Positions 52,960-61,466 of a stretch of DNA of 61,466 nt are shown in pieces. Origin of the DNA: Rhodococcus sp. IEGM 1379. Its GTDB lineage: Bacteria > Actinomycetota > Actinomycetes > Mycobacteriales > Mycobacteriaceae. Under the pieces are notes generated by a model. That model did no database searches. It was not told the origin of the DNA and saw only the letters and a program-made list of their open reading frames with translations. The stretch is from contig NZ_JASHKR010000027.1 in NCBI RefSeq assembly GCF_030056815.1, positions 1 to 61,466 on the forward strand. The letters run 5' to 3'. Numbering within the stretch: the first letter of the stretch is position 1; every line of letters begins with the position of its first letter. The position numbers and the translations under genes are program-made.

Positions 52960-54033
52960 TTAAGGCTCGAGATTGCGTCGTAGGACGTACTGCTCGAGTC
53001 GGTCGATGCCGCGTACCCGTCGTGGCCTCAGGTGGCGGAGCTTGAAATTCGCGTCCGCACTCACGGCGCCGGCCAATTCCGAATCGATCAGTACGGTGCC
53101 CGGACGTGCCGAACTGGTCAACCGAGCAGCCTTGTTGACTACCGAACCGTAGAGATCGCCGAAACGGACCAGCGTCGGTCCCATAGCCAGGCCCACGCGC
53201 AATTGGGGGTCGTCGTGGTCGGAAAGGACCGATTCTTGGATCTGCATCGCGATTTCGGAGGCATGATGAGGACTCTCGGCGGCGAACATCACCTCGTCGC
53301 CGACGGTTTTGACGATCCAGCCGAAATTCCGGCCGATGATTTCTGCTGACGCGGATTCGAAACGTTCGAGCAGATCGCTCAATTCGGTCGGATCCAAGCC
53401 GCGGGTCAAGGATGTGTACCCGACGATGTCGGCGAACCCCACAATCAGAATGCGGCTGGCAACTTCTTCACCGGGGTTGCCGACATTGCGTCCTGTTGAC
53501 GACGCGACGTGCCTTTTCCACACATAGGTCTGGAGTGATTCGACCGCCGGGATGATCTCGGATCCCAGGCGCAAGATCAGTTTCCGAACCGACTCCGGGT
53601 CCTGATCCCCGGACTCCGACAGTTGATCGACGATGTGTGTCCCGATGAGGGAAACCTGCCACTCGGCGAGTCTCGACATCGACTGCCCCAGCGAGCGTGC
53701 TGCAGCGACTTCACTACTGCGCGAGATGATTCCGCGGTCAACCATGCTGGTGAGGCTCTTGAGCGCGTCGGCATCTTGTTGGGTGAACATGATGGCATCC
53801 GGATCCCCGTCGACGGCAAAGCCCATCGCTACCCATAGTCGGTCGGCACGATCACGCGAGACTCCGGCGAACTCGGCGATCTGGGTTTGAGTGAAGCAAC
53901 GGGGGCCGCCGAGAAGGGATTCTTCGATGTCGGACTGAATGCGGCTGAGCATGTGCGCATCGAACGGGTTTCGCGGTTGAGTAGCCCCTGGTTCGGTGCC
54001 CTCGTTCATACTCGCTGGCTCCGAACTGCTCAC
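52960..54033 (-). CDS. Class III adenylate/guanylate cyclase
   Basis: 357 aa. Residues ~190-340 form the cyclase domain: FADIVGYTSLTRG (first metal Asp), WIVKTVGDEVMF (substrate Lys and second metal Asp) and YGSVVNKAARLTSSARPG (transition-state Asn). The N-terminal ~180 residues are helical with an HTH-like TQTQIAEFAGVSRDRADRLW, a pattern seen in mycobacterial autoinhibited cyclases such as Rv2212/Rv1264. GTG 54031-54033 has AGGAG 4-5 bases upstream. Makes cAMP by the Lys; no membrane segment. Converges with the TetR gene (1 bp apart). Confidence 0.88.
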   Translation of the reverse strand: MSSSEPASMNEGTEPGATQPRNPFDAHMLSRIQSDIEESLLGGPRCFTQTQIAEFAGVSRDRADRLWVAMGFAVDGDPDAIMFTQQDADALKSLTSMVDRGIISRSSEVAAARSLGQSMSRLAEWQVSLIGTHIVDQLSESGDQDPESVRKLILRLGSEIIPAVESLQTYVWKRHVASSTGRNVGNPGEEVASRILIVGFADIVGYTSLTRGLDPTELSDLLERFESASAEIIGRNFGWIVKTVGDEVMFAAESPHHASEIAMQIQESVLSDHDDPQLRVGLAMGPTLVRFGDLYGSVVNKAARLTSSARPGTVLIDSELAGAVSADANFKLRHLRPRRVRGIDRLEQYVLRRNLEP

Positions 54034-54201
54034 TGTGCTCCTTGAATTTCTTGCCTCGGTGTCGCCATTGACTGTCGCATGGTGCTCGCCGAACAGTACT
54101 TAATTCGACGAACATCAGGGCGGTGAGCGGAAACACGTCGGTGGCTTGTGCAAGAGTTGCCCCGAGAAAAGCACTACCGAAACTCTCGAAAGGATTTGCG
54201 A

Positions 54202-54921
54202 ATGCCACCCCGTAGACGTTCTGGCGCGTTCCGCTCAACGCCGGATCACCTCACTGCGGAAAACTTGGCGACTCTCGCCTCGGCAGTCGCCGAAGGTAAA
54301 CGCGCCACCGTATACCTGCGCGAGGCAACCCCCAGCCTCGGCATCGAGGCAGGCACTTCCGCCAAAGTGGTGTCGGTGGACGGAAATACCGTGCTGATCC
54401 GACCCAAGGGCGTCAATGACGAATTGCCTTTCGAGGCAGAGGAATTGCGCATCAACCGCGTGGCCTCGACGCCGCCGAAACCGGCGCCGCGCCCCAAACC
54501 AGTTGTGGAGTCCGAACCCCTCATGGAACCACTCGTCGAAACGCGACCCAAGCCGCGGCCCGCACCGGCAGCAGCCCCCGTCCCGGCAGTCATTGCGACG
54601 ACGCCGACGCCGGCGCCTCGCCCAGCCGTCAAGCGTGCCAAGAAACTCCCGGCCGGAGTCAGCGTCACCATTCACGCCGGTGCCGACAACGACTGGAGTG
54701 TCACCGTCACTCTGGGCGCCAAGCGTCCGGGCAAAGCGGTTCCGGTAGCTCCCGACGCAGTCGAGCGCGCCATCCGCGAATTGGGGGAGCCGACGGCCAT
54801 CGAGGCAGTCGAATCGATCATCGTGGAGGCCCGTGACGCGGCGGTTGCACGCGTAGACGAGCTGAGCCGCCAACTCGAAGAGGCACGCAAGATGCTGGAG
54901 GCCCTGGGTAGCACCGAATAA
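54202..54921 (+). CDS. DUF6319-like basic/proline-rich protein
   Basis: 239 aa. ATG 54202 is chosen (AAAGGA 8 bases before). Residues ~1-85: basic start PPRRRSGAF, then LTAENLATLASAVAEGKRAT and a small beta-domain VYLREATPSLGIEAGTSAKV. Residues ~90-150 are Pro/Ala-rich, and ~155-185 form SVTIHAGADNDWSVTVTLG. The C-terminal ~50 residues are an amphipathic, coiled-coil-prone helix. Found widely in mycolic actinomycetes and sometimes misannotated as an IF-2 fragment; I believe it is DUF6319 but could not check. Function unknown. Confidence 0.7.
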   Translation: MPPRRRSGAFRSTPDHLTAENLATLASAVAEGKRATVYLREATPSLGIEAGTSAKVVSVDGNTVLIRPKGVNDELPFEAEELRINRVASTPPKPAPRPKPVVESEPLMEPLVETRPKPRPAPAAAPVPAVIATTPTPAPRPAVKRAKKLPAGVSVTIHAGADNDWSVTVTLGAKRPGKAVPVAPDAVERAIRELGEPTAIEAVESIIVEARDAAVARVDELSRQLEEARKMLEALGSTE

Positions 54922-55027
54922 GGCCGTAGTACCGAGTAACGCCGCATCGCCGGGTAACTCTCCTGCGTAGCTGCAAACTTTCCGGGGTATGCGTTTTGTG
55001 CAGTGGGGGTCTACCAGCGGAGAGATA

Positions 55028-55687
55028 ATGATGTTGCGAAAAATCGTATCTGTACTGGCAGCGTTGGTTTTTGCGTTGGGGCTCGGGTTCATCGCCAGTG
55101 GAACCGCAGTTGCTGCGGCCACTCCGATGGGCGGCGGCTCGGGCATTATCATCAACGACCAAGTCATTTGCACTCTGACAACGATCGGGCATGACAGCGG
55201 AGGCCGTTTGGTTGGTATCACCGCAGGTCACTGTGGTGAGCCTGGTGCGACGGTGGTGCCCGAGGACGATCAGGGGGCGGGCGTCGTCGGGACGTTCGTC
55301 AAGTCCAACCCTGACCTCGACTATGCAGTCATTGCGTTCGATCCCGGCAAAGTTACGCCCGTCCGGACCATCCGCGGTGCCACCATCACGGCAATCGGCA
55401 CGCCGGCCAGTTTCCCGGCAGTTGCCTGCAAGGAAGGCCGGACCACGGGTAATACCTGTGGAATTGTGTGGGGAGATCTGACAGCCGACGCCCAGACTTG
55501 GACACAAGTGTGTGTCGATCACGGTGATTCCGGGGCACCTGTCACTGTCGGAACCACTCTGGTCGCGATGGTGAATGCGTACGTGTTCGTTCCCTGCTTG
55601 GGGCCGGAACTCGGCACCAACATGTCATCGATCCTGGCGAGTATCAACTCGCAGGGCGGTGTCGGTGCCGGGTACCAGCCTATCTAG
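55028..55687 (+). CDS. Secreted S1-family serine protease
   Basis: 219 aa. Signal peptide: MLRKIVSV, hydrophobic core, AVAAA. The catalytic triad is complete: His in ITAGHCG, Asp in NPDLDYAVIAF and Ser in DHGDSGAPV. Short chymotrypsin-like trypsin fold with Cys pairs, as in actinobacterial secreted proteases. ATG 55028 with GGAGAG 6 bases upstream; a longer frame to 54989 adds a charged segment before the signal and is rejected. No propeptide of alpha-lytic type is present. Confidence 0.87.
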   Translation: MMLRKIVSVLAALVFALGLGFIASGTAVAAATPMGGGSGIIINDQVICTLTTIGHDSGGRLVGITAGHCGEPGATVVPEDDQGAGVVGTFVKSNPDLDYAVIAFDPGKVTPVRTIRGATITAIGTPASFPAVACKEGRTTGNTCGIVWGDLTADAQTWTQVCVDHGDSGAPVTVGTTLVAMVNAYVFVPCLGPELGTNMSSILASINSQGGVGAGYQPI

Positions 55688-55698
55688 CTCAATTCAGG

Positions 55699-55744
55699 TG
55701 GGTTCGGCCTCAGCCGCAGACTGCTCCGCCTGAGGCTGAACCCA
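55699..55744. terminator. Bidirectional terminator between protease and ilvD
   Basis: A ~15-bp stem with one G-U pair, TGGGTTCGGCCTCAG (55699-55713) with 55730-55744. It begins 12 bp after the protease stop and covers the ilvD stop codon. Confidence 0.75.
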
Positions 55745-57404
55745 CAAGCTTGGTGTACTTGGCCAGCACACCGCGTGTGTAGCGCGGGGGCAACGGCTCC
55801 CAACCTTGTTTGCGCGCAGCCAGTTCCGAGTCGTCGACCAGCAATTCGAGCAATCCGGTACTGACGTCGAGTCGGATCTGATCACCGTCACGAACAAATG
55901 CGATGGGTCCGCCGTCCACAGCTTCCGGCGCCACGTGCCCGACGCAGAGGCCGGTGGTGCCCCCGGAGAACCGTCCGTCGGTCAAGAGCAGGACGTCCTT
56001 GCCTAGTCCGGCTCCCTTGATTGCGCCGGTGATGGCGAGCATCTCACGCATTCCGGGGCCGCCCTTGGGTCCTTCGTAGCGGATCACCACGACGTCGCCG
56101 CTGGTGATAGTTCCGTCTTCGAGAGCATCCATGGCAGCGCGTTCGCGTTCGAATACCCTTGCCGTGCCGGTGAATACGTCGGACTCGAAGCCGGCGGATT
56201 TCACAACTGCGCCGCCGGGTGCCAGTGAGCCCTTGAGAATCGTGATGCCGCCGGTGGGGTGGATCGGCTCGCTCATCGCACGCAGAACCTTGCCGTCCGG
56301 ATCGGGAGGGGTGATGTCTGCGAGATTCTCGGCGATGGTTCGGCCGGTGACTGTCATGCAGTCACCGTGCAGGAGTCCGGCGTCGAGCAATGCCTTCATG
56401 ATGACAGGAACGCCGCCGATCCGGTCGACGTCGGTCATGACGTGACGACCGAAAGGCTTGACGTCCGCGAGGTGCGGAACCTTGGCGCCGACGCGAGCAA
56501 AATCGTCGAGAGTCAGAGGTACGTACGCCTCATGGGCGATGGCGAGGAGGTGGAGCACCGCATTGGTGGAACCGCCGAAAGCCATGACGACGGCAATGGC
56601 ATTCTCGAAGGCTTCCTTGGTGAGAATGTCGCGGGTGGTGATGCCTCGACGCAGGAGTTCGACGACGGCCTTGCCGCTCTCGCGAGCGAATCCGTCGCGT
56701 CGACGGTCCGGGGCCGGCGGGGACGCACTGCCGGGGAGCGACATACCCATTGCCTCGGCCGCGCTGGCCATGGTGTTTGCCGTGTACATGCCGCCGCAGG
56801 CACCTTCACCCGGGCAGATTGCGCGCTCGATGGTGTCGACATCCTCGCGGCTCATCAGCCCGCGTGAGCACGCGCCCACAGCCTCGAAGGCGTCGATGAC
56901 GGTGACTTCGCGTTCACTGCCGTCGGACAGCTTTGCCACGCCCGGCAACGTGGAACCGGCGTAGAGGAACACGCTGGCGAGGTCGAGGCGAGCAGCAGCC
57001 ATCAACATTCCGGGGAGCGACTTGTCGCAGCCGGCGAGAAGGACCGAACCGTCGAGGCGCTCGGCCTGCATGACGGTTTCGACGCTGTCCGCGATCACCT
57101 CACGGGAGACGAGGGAGAAATGCATGCCCTCGTGGCCCATCGAAATGCCATCGGAGACGGAGATGGTGCCGAATTCGAGGGGGAATCCGCCGCCTTCGCG
57201 GACGCCCTCCTTGACTGCCTTGGCGAGCCGATCCAGGGAGAGGTTGCAAGGGGTGATCTCGTTCCAGGACGAGGCGACGCCGATCTGCGACTTGACCCAG
57301 TCGTCGTCGCCCATTCCTACTGCGCGCAACATGCCTCGCGCTGCGGTCTTTTCGAGTCCGTCGGTGACGTCACGACTTCTAGGTTTGATGTCGGGTTCGG
57401 TCAT
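55710..57404 (-). CDS. ilvD: Dihydroxy-acid dehydratase
   Basis: 564 aa. Cluster and metal ligands: [12 protein letters not shown] (Cys), [18 protein letters not shown] (Cys), GHEGMHFSL and the C-terminal [18 protein letters not shown]. It dehydrates 2,3-dihydroxy-isovalerate and -methylvalerate in valine/isoleucine synthesis using an Fe-S cluster. ATG 57404. The next upstream gene is a relic, so ilvD is likely monocistronic. Confidence 0.95.
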   Translation of the reverse strand: MTEPDIKPRSRDVTDGLEKTAARGMLRAVGMGDDDWVKSQIGVASSWNEITPCNLSLDRLAKAVKEGVREGGGFPLEFGTISVSDGISMGHEGMHFSLVSREVIADSVETVMQAERLDGSVLLAGCDKSLPGMLMAAARLDLASVFLYAGSTLPGVAKLSDGSEREVTVIDAFEAVGACSRGLMSREDVDTIERAICPGEGACGGMYTANTMASAAEAMGMSLPGSASPPAPDRRRDGFARESGKAVVELLRRGITTRDILTKEAFENAIAVVMAFGGSTNAVLHLLAIAHEAYVPLTLDDFARVGAKVPHLADVKPFGRHVMTDVDRIGGVPVIMKALLDAGLLHGDCMTVTGRTIAENLADITPPDPDGKVLRAMSEPIHPTGGITILKGSLAPGGAVVKSAGFESDVFTGTARVFERERAAMDALEDGTITSGDVVVIRYEGPKGGPGMREMLAITGAIKGAGLGKDVLLLTDGRFSGGTTGLCVGHVAPEAVDGGPIAFVRDGDQIRLDVSTGLLELLVDDSELAARKQGWEPLPPRYTRGVLAKYTKLVGSASGGAVCG

Positions 57405-58009
57405 TTCCTCAGCATAGGCTCCGACTGTGCGCTGTTCTTGTCAAACGGAACTGTGTATCCGGCAGCGGTTTCTGCGGCCCGCGTGGCGAGTTGGTCCCGG
57501 ATCCGCTGTGGGGCGAGGGCAATGACGCCCGGTCCGACGGCCTATAGGGCGCGGATTGCGCTGGACTCTTCTGCGAATTCCAACTCCGATCTGGACCAAC
57601 CGTCAGGCTCGATCTCGTGCTTCAGGATGCGAAGTGACTTGCCGGACAACGTTTCTCAGGCATCGCTCCACTGAACGGCTTGCCTGCTGGTCCGGGCGTT
57701 CGCCCCAGTGCTGGATCTAATTGTGTTGCGCTTGTGTACCTTTTGGTAATCAACTGGACTAGCAGAAGGCGCTCAGGCGAAGGCTCGGTCGGGACGTGTA
57801 TCCGGCCACGGTTTCCATGGCGTGCGGTGCTGTAAATGCCGCGTTTCGTGGCCGGCGAAATAGCGGCCATTCCGTTCATCGCCTGGGATGTGTCCCGCCA
57901 GAAGCCCGATATGGGTGTTTCGTGCCGTGGACTCCGATATCTTTGCTGCGCGGTTGCCCCTGGCCGCGCCGCCCTCTCGGCGGAAACCCGCCCGGAAAGG
58001 CACACAACC
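57405..58009. other. Gene-free region with a WYL-regulator relic
   Basis: The 605 bp between ilvD and the RCC1 gene hold one 212-bp relic (57454-57665, separate entry). The rest (57666-58009) has no recognisable gene or clear hairpin; the RCC1 promoter should be here. Confidence 0.6.
57454..57665 (-). pseudogene. Partial copy of the WYL regulator 3' end (direct repeat 1)
   Basis: Aligns without gaps to 60025-60236 at about 90% by eye (offset 2571). Read on the minus strand it encodes the same DAWETLSGKSLRIL...EPDGWSRSELEFAEES block. An in-frame TAG replaces Trp (SAIRAL-stop-AVG), and beyond the repeat it continues YTVPFDKNS instead of YSGSACAPF. Not expressed as a protein. Confidence 0.9.
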
Positions 58010-59518
58010 ATGGCACTGCTCGATCATCGCCGCAGACCTCACCGAAGTCGACGCCTTCGAGGGCTAGCCGCTCTCGTGACCGCCGGCGCACTGGCCCTCG
58101 CGGCCGCGACCGGCGCCGCCGCCGCGCCGGTCGGTGTGCCGGTCGCAGTCCCCGGCACCATCGCAGGTTGGGGGAGCGACAACTACGGGCAGGCCACCGC
58201 CCCGACCGGCAGCGATTTCACCGCCATCGCCGCCGGCAGTTCCCACTCGGTGGCGTTGACCGCCGACGGCACCATCAAAGCTTGGGGAAATAGCAACGAC
58301 GGGCAGCTCGACAACATCCCGGCTGGCAGCGGCTACAAAGCTATCGCTGCCGGCACCTGGCATTCGTTGGCGTTGGCCGCCGACGGCACCATCAAAGCTT
58401 GGGGAAACAACAGCCACTTTCAGGCCACCGCCCCGGTCGGTTCCGGCTACAAAGCCGTCGCCGCCGGCTTCGTGCATTCGTTGGCGTTGACTGCCGACGG
58501 CACCATTAAAGCCTGGGGAAACCTCAGCCAAGGGCAGGCCAACGTCCCGACCGGCAGCGGCTACACCGCCATCGCTGCCGGCGCCCACCATTCGGTGGCG
58601 TTGACCGCCGACGGCACCATCAAAGCCTGGGGAAGCAACAACGACGGGCAGCTCGACAACATCCCGGCCGGTTCCGGCTTCACCGCCATCGCCGCCAGCA
58701 CTAATCATGCGTTGGCGTTGGCCGCTGACGGCACCATCAAAGCCTGGGGAAACAACAGCCTAGGACAGACCAACGCCCCGGCCGGTTCCGGCTACACTGC
58801 CATCGCTGCCGGTGCCTACCATTCGTTGGCGTTGGCTGCCGACGGCACCATCAAAGCCTGGGGAGACAACGGCAACGGCAGCGGGCCGGCCGGTTCCGGC
58901 TACACGGCCATCGCCGCTGGCGACGATCATTCGTTGGCTCTGAAGAAACTTCCTGCTGCTCCGGCGTTCACCGATGTCGGACCCGTCACCGTGATCGCCC
59001 TCACCGGAACGGCTTTGAACCAGACCTTCGCGACCACCGGTAGCCCCACACCCACCCTCACCGCCACGGGATTGCCCACCGAACTCACACTCAGCCCGGC
59101 CGGTGTCTTGACCGGAACACCAACCACCGCAGGATCGTTCCCCGTCACTGTCACCGCTACGAACGGGGTCGGTGTTCCCGCCACCTTGAATGTCATCCTC
59201 ACTGTGGCCGCAGCTCCCGCAGCCCCGATGCTCACCGTCACGCTCGATGCTGTTGCCGGAACATCACTGACCCATGAATTCACTGTTGCCGGAAACCCCA
59301 CCCCGATCGTCACGGTGATCGACCCGGCGAAGTTGCCCACCGGTATGACCTTCACCGACGGTGTGCTGTCCGGAATGCCGACCACGGCAGGGGAATACAC
59401 ATTCATCCTCGAGGCGTCGAATGGTGTCGGCCCTGATCTGACCTTCACCGTCATTGTCAATGTCACCGACGCTCCAACCGCCCCGGAGAACAACTTGTTC
59501 GGATCGCTCGGTAGCTGA
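58010..59518 (+). CDS. Secreted RCC1-repeat protein with putative-Ig domains
   Basis: 502 aa. ATG 58010 has GGAAAGG 9 bases upstream; the longer frame adds unrelated sequence. Signal peptide: RRLRGLAALV, Ala-rich core, GAAAAP. Residues ~45-310 are about seven ~40-aa RCC1-like repeats (HSLALTADGTIKAWGNN type), a probable seven-bladed propeller. Two He_PIG-type Ig domains follow, marked by LTGTPTTAGSFPVTVTATNG and LSGMPTTAGEYTF. The C-terminus is NNLFGSLGS, like the tails of the Ig-like proteins at 1252 and 3050. Sits between direct repeats, so possibly acquired. Confidence 0.87.
   Translation: MALLDHRRRPHRSRRLRGLAALVTAGALALAAATGAAAAPVGVPVAVPGTIAGWGSDNYGQATAPTGSDFTAIAAGSSHSVALTADGTIKAWGNSNDGQLDNIPAGSGYKAIAAGTWHSLALAADGTIKAWGNNSHFQATAPVGSGYKAVAAGFVHSLALTADGTIKAWGNLSQGQANVPTGSGYTAIAAGAHHSVALTADGTIKAWGSNNDGQLDNIPAGSGFTAIAASTNHALALAADGTIKAWGNNSLGQTNAPAGSGYTAIAAGAYHSLALAADGTIKAWGDNGNGSGPAGSGYTAIAAGDDHSLALKKLPAAPAFTDVGPVTVIALTGTALNQTFATTGSPTPTLTATGLPTELTLSPAGVLTGTPTTAGSFPVTVTATNGVGVPATLNVILTVAAAPAAPMLTVTLDAVAGTSLTHEFTVAGNPTPIVTVIDPAKLPTGMTFTDGVLSGMPTTAGEYTFILEASNGVGPDLTFTVIVNVTDAPTAPENNLFGSLGS
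58240..58935 (+). repeat. Tandem ~120-bp DNA repeats of the RCC1 gene
   Basis: The sequence GACGGCACCATCAAAGC[CT]TGGGGA recurs about every 117-120 bp (near 58265, 58382, 58499, 58608, 58728 and 58848). The DNA conservation is high enough for repeat-number change by recombination or slippage. Confidence 0.85.
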
Positions 59519-59577
59519 TTTTCCGACACACTGATGGCTCCGCCTGTGCGTACTTCTGGTAGTTGGCGCCACCAAAG

Positions 59578-60000
59578 GGGCTCTACTGATTATTCCGTCG
59601 GCAGACCCCGACCCGGAAGTTGCGGCTTAGCACCCCCGAGACTGAGCATCGCCAACGCGATCACCGCCTCGGGGGTGTGAAACCCGAAACCCCGACGGGT
59701 GATAAGCCGAATCTTGGTGTTCATCGACTCGACACGACCATTGGACAACCCATGCTCGATCGCGGCAAGGATCGCCGACCTGTGAAATCCGATGCTCTTC
59801 TGCAACGCCACGAACTCGGGAATTCGGTACCGCCTCGCCCAACCGATCCAGACCAAGCACCTGACGCCATATCCTTGCTTCGCGCACGCCGTTCTCCTGC
59901 ATGTAGCCGACTGACCCTAGACAAGCCAGAACGCTACTGGGACAACGGCGTGCGCACCTTTCAACCTGCGAATCTGCCCACGATCACGTCAGTAGAGCCC
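59578..60000. mobile_element. ISL3-family insertion sequence relic
   Basis: 12-bp perfect terminal inverted repeats GGGCTCTACTGA (59578-59589; complement at 59989-60000) enclose a fragment of an ISL3-type transposase. A further 15-bp inverted pair GGCTCCGCCTGTGCG lies just outside (59536-59550 and 60008-60022). Most of the element is deleted. Confidence 0.75.
59590..59860 (-). pseudogene. ISL3 transposase C-terminal fragment
   Basis: Reads RYRIPEFVALQKSIGFHRSA, IEHGLSNGRVESMNTKIR, LITRRGFGFHTPEAVIALA and LSLGG to a stop at 59590, the highly conserved C-terminal end of ISL3 (DDE) transposases. Upstream of ~59860 the similarity stops or moves to another frame, so some 300 codons are missing. 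Confidence 0.82.
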
Positions 60001-60952
60001 AAAAAGGCGCACAGGCGGAGCCGCTGTATCCGGCAGCGGTTTCTGCGGCCCGTGTGGCGAGTTGGTCCCGGATCCGCTGCGGCGCGATGACCACCGCTGC
60101 CGGTCCGACGGCCCACAGGGCGCGGATCGCGCTGGACTCTTCTGCGAATTCCAACTCCGATCTGGACCAACCGTCGGGCTCGACCTCGTGATTGAGGATG
60201 CGAAGTGACTTGCCGGACAACGTTTCCCAGGCGTCGTCGCGGATCGTGCAGGTAACGATCACCTTGGGCAGGGAACTCCGAAAGGAGTTCCAATGCACCA
60301 GGAATGCAGATTCCAGATCAACTTCCGAGGCGCGGGTGGCAGGTTCGGTGAGAACGGTCAACTCCTCGATGCGGGAGACTCGGTACGTTCTCTCCGTGCC
60401 GTCGCGCACGGCTAACAGATACCAGTGGGCACCTGCGTAGACGAGGCCGATGGGGTCGAGTGTTCGCTCGGCTGCGTTCGCATTTCGGCTGCTGTACAAC
60501 ACACGCACTCGTAGGCCTTCGATCACCGCTCGCTGCAGCTCGACGAGGTGTGGCTCGGGCGGACTCGGCCAGGCAAATCCGTCGGGGCGAACTAATATTC
60601 GTTGAGAAGCCCGACTGGCTTCGACGCGGTGCCGCTCCGGCAGAGCAGCGGCGACCTTACGCATAGCGCTCGCGAAATTCGGGGACGCTATGCGGCCGGT
60701 GCCAGAGGAGAGAAGAGCTTTGGTTTCTTCGAGGGTGAGGCCGGTGAGGTCGGTGCGATACCCGGGAATCAAGCTGATGCCGCCGCCGCGCCCACGATCG
60801 GTGTAGACGGGGACGCCGGAGGTGGACAGGGCTTCGATATCGCGGAGCACGGTTCGCTTGGACACTTCCAACTCCGTCGCGATCTCCGCGGCGGTCAGTC
60901 TGCCGCGATGTTGCAGCAGCATGAGGATGGAGAGAAGTCGGTCGGCGCGCAT
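59984..60952 (-). CDS. HTH/WYL-domain transcriptional regulator
   Basis: 322 aa. N-terminal HTH_11: ADRLLSILMLLQHRGRLTAA, LEVSKRTVLRDIEALSTSG; then the WYL ligand domain RTLDPIGLVYAGAHWYLLAV and a WCX extension with DAWETLSGKSLRIL. ATG 60950-60952 is used, with GAAGAAT upstream. The last ~13 codons (GSACAPFWALLT) come from the ISL3 end, so the original C-terminus has been replaced. A partial copy of its 3' end is at 57454-57665. Divergent from the TIGR03086-type gene at 61058, which it may control. Confidence 0.87.
   Translation of the reverse strand: MRADRLLSILMLLQHRGRLTAAEIATELEVSKRTVLRDIEALSTSGVPVYTDRGRGGGISLIPGYRTDLTGLTLEETKALLSSGTGRIASPNFASAMRKVAAALPERHRVEASRASQRILVRPDGFAWPSPPEPHLVELQRAVIEGLRVRVLYSSRNANAAERTLDPIGLVYAGAHWYLLAVRDGTERTYRVSRIEELTVLTEPATRASEVDLESAFLVHWNSFRSSLPKVIVTCTIRDDAWETLSGKSLRILNHEVEPDGWSRSELEFAEESSAIRALWAVGPAAVVIAPQRIRDQLATRAAETAAGYSGSACAPFWALLT
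60025..60236. repeat. Direct repeat 2 (inside the WYL gene)
   Basis: Partner of 57454-57665, same orientation, 212 bp, about 90% identical by eye with roughly half the mismatches clustered in one 27-bp stretch. Together they bracket the RCC1 gene and the ISL3 relic. Confidence 0.9.
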
Positions 60953-61057
60953 ATTCTTCAATGTTGCCAGCAGAACATGACAGAAGGTGGCATCTTTGGC
61001 CGGTTTACTCGACTTCAGTGCTGCCGCATCCTGCGGTGCCGACGAGAGGATCTCGCC

Positions 61058-61466
61058 ATGACTGCTCCCGAGCAGATCGACCCGCGCCCTATCTACCGTG
61101 GCGCCACGGACTGGGTGACAACCTTGCTCCGTGCTGTCCGCGAAGATCAGCACACCTTGTCCACCCCGTGCGACGAGTTCGACGTGCTCGAACTGTCGTC
61201 GCACCTGGTCGGTACCGGTGGTCGAATCATCGCCATTGCAGAGTTGGGAAGCCCCGATTCCGTATCGCCGATTTCGCCCGACCATGATGCCGACACGTAT
61301 GCGCGACTCGCGGACCGTGCCCAGCAGGCATGGGCCGACGACGCGCTCCTCGACAAGTCGATCGCTGGGCCGTGGGGTGAGTCGACGGGCCGCTTCGCGC
61401 TCTGGGCCTATACAAATGAAGCCCTGGTGCACGGCTGGGATCTTGCCGTCGCGATCGGGCAGCCAT
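61058..61466 (+). CDS. TIGR03086/DinB-like protein (partial, cut by window end)
   Basis: ATG 61058 has GAGAGGA 8 bases before. 136 codons are visible: QIDPRPIYRGATDWVTTLL, then PCDEFDVLELSSHLVGTGGR, a loop rich in Asp/Pro and WAYTNEALVHGWDLAVAIG. This is the mycothiol-dependent maleylpyruvate-isomerase-N/TIGR03086 pattern, a four-helix bundle whose metal-binding His residues include the first His of SSHLVG and that of VHGWDLA. Divergent from the WYL regulator, a frequent pairing. C-terminus not seen. Confidence 0.82.
   Translation, partial: MTAPEQIDPRPIYRGATDWVTTLLRAVREDQHTLSTPCDEFDVLELSSHLVGTGGRIIAIAELGSPDSVSPISPDHDADTYARLADRAQQAWADDALLDKSIAGPWGESTGRFALWAYTNEALVHGWDLAVAIGQP

Noticed and set aside
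58240-58935. Regularly spaced repeats as a CRISPR array
   Set aside because: The ~120-bp units are in frame and encode RCC1 repeats; the intervals are far longer than CRISPR units and conserved themselves.

Overview
The window looks like a piece of chromosome from a mycolic-acid actinomycete, most likely Rhodococcus (erythropolis/qingshengii-like). The evidence is the high GC content, many GTG starts and ATGA/GTGA gene overlaps, a mycobacterial igr-type steroid side-chain operon, a complete KstR2-type operator, an Eis-type acetyltransferase and several F420/LLM oxidoreductases. This assignment is inferred from gene content; no rRNA or other marker gene is present.

Layout. 1-4.8 kb: three tandem minus-strand secreted Ig-like repeat proteins, the first cut by the window edge. 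5.3-24.2 kb: a steroid-type catabolic region. It has a minus-strand operon (acyl-CoA ligase, two SnoaL-like proteins, EthD protein, LLM oxidoreductase), a divergent plus-strand operon (acyl-CoA ligase, SDR, LLM oxidoreductase), an interlude (GtrA protein, Eis, acyl desaturase, SnoaL-like protein), the igr-like operon fadE29-chsH2-fadE28-chsH1-ltp2-chsH3, and two divergent SDR genes around a KstR2 box. 24.1-31.2 kb: a Ugp-type ABC importer with a glycerophosphodiester phosphodiesterase, a DeoR regulator, a HAD phosphatase and a separately transcribed ATPase. 31.2-31.66 kb: a gene graveyard (transposase and SDR tails) with a strong double palindrome. 31.66-41.97 kb: glutamate decarboxylase, a YhgE/Pip protein with a degenerate ABC partner, an amidohydrolase, a membrane protein, a broken oleate-hydratase/SHOCT chimera, LapA, an Ntn-hydrolase and an MFS pump. 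42.1-42.9 kb: a twice-frameshifted tyrosine phosphatase pseudogene.

43.1-47.1 kb holds the most unusual unit: a four-gene operon encoding a J-domain/pseudokinase fusion, a vWA protein, a divergent adenylosuccinate-synthetase paralogue and an NrtR-like Nudix/winged-helix protein with a degenerate Nudix box. It is preceded by a promoter that looks leaderless and is overlapped by a 9+5+9 inverted repeat. I do not recognise this combination as a described system. My working hypothesis is an NrtR-controlled nucleotide-conjugation or stress/defence module.

47.1-61.5 kb: hpd with a divergent Lrp regulator; an MFS pump separated from its probable TetR regulator by an IS200/IS605 element (intact TnpB, frameshifted TnpA); a class III adenylate cyclase; a DUF6319-like protein; a secreted S1 protease; ilvD; a secreted RCC1-repeat protein; and a WYL regulator divergent from a TIGR03086-type protein. 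The RCC1 gene and an ISL3-family relic lie between 212-bp direct repeats of the WYL gene's 3' end, which suggests an insertion/duplication event. Several plausible operators and bidirectional terminators are listed. I saw no tRNA, rRNA or CRISPR array.
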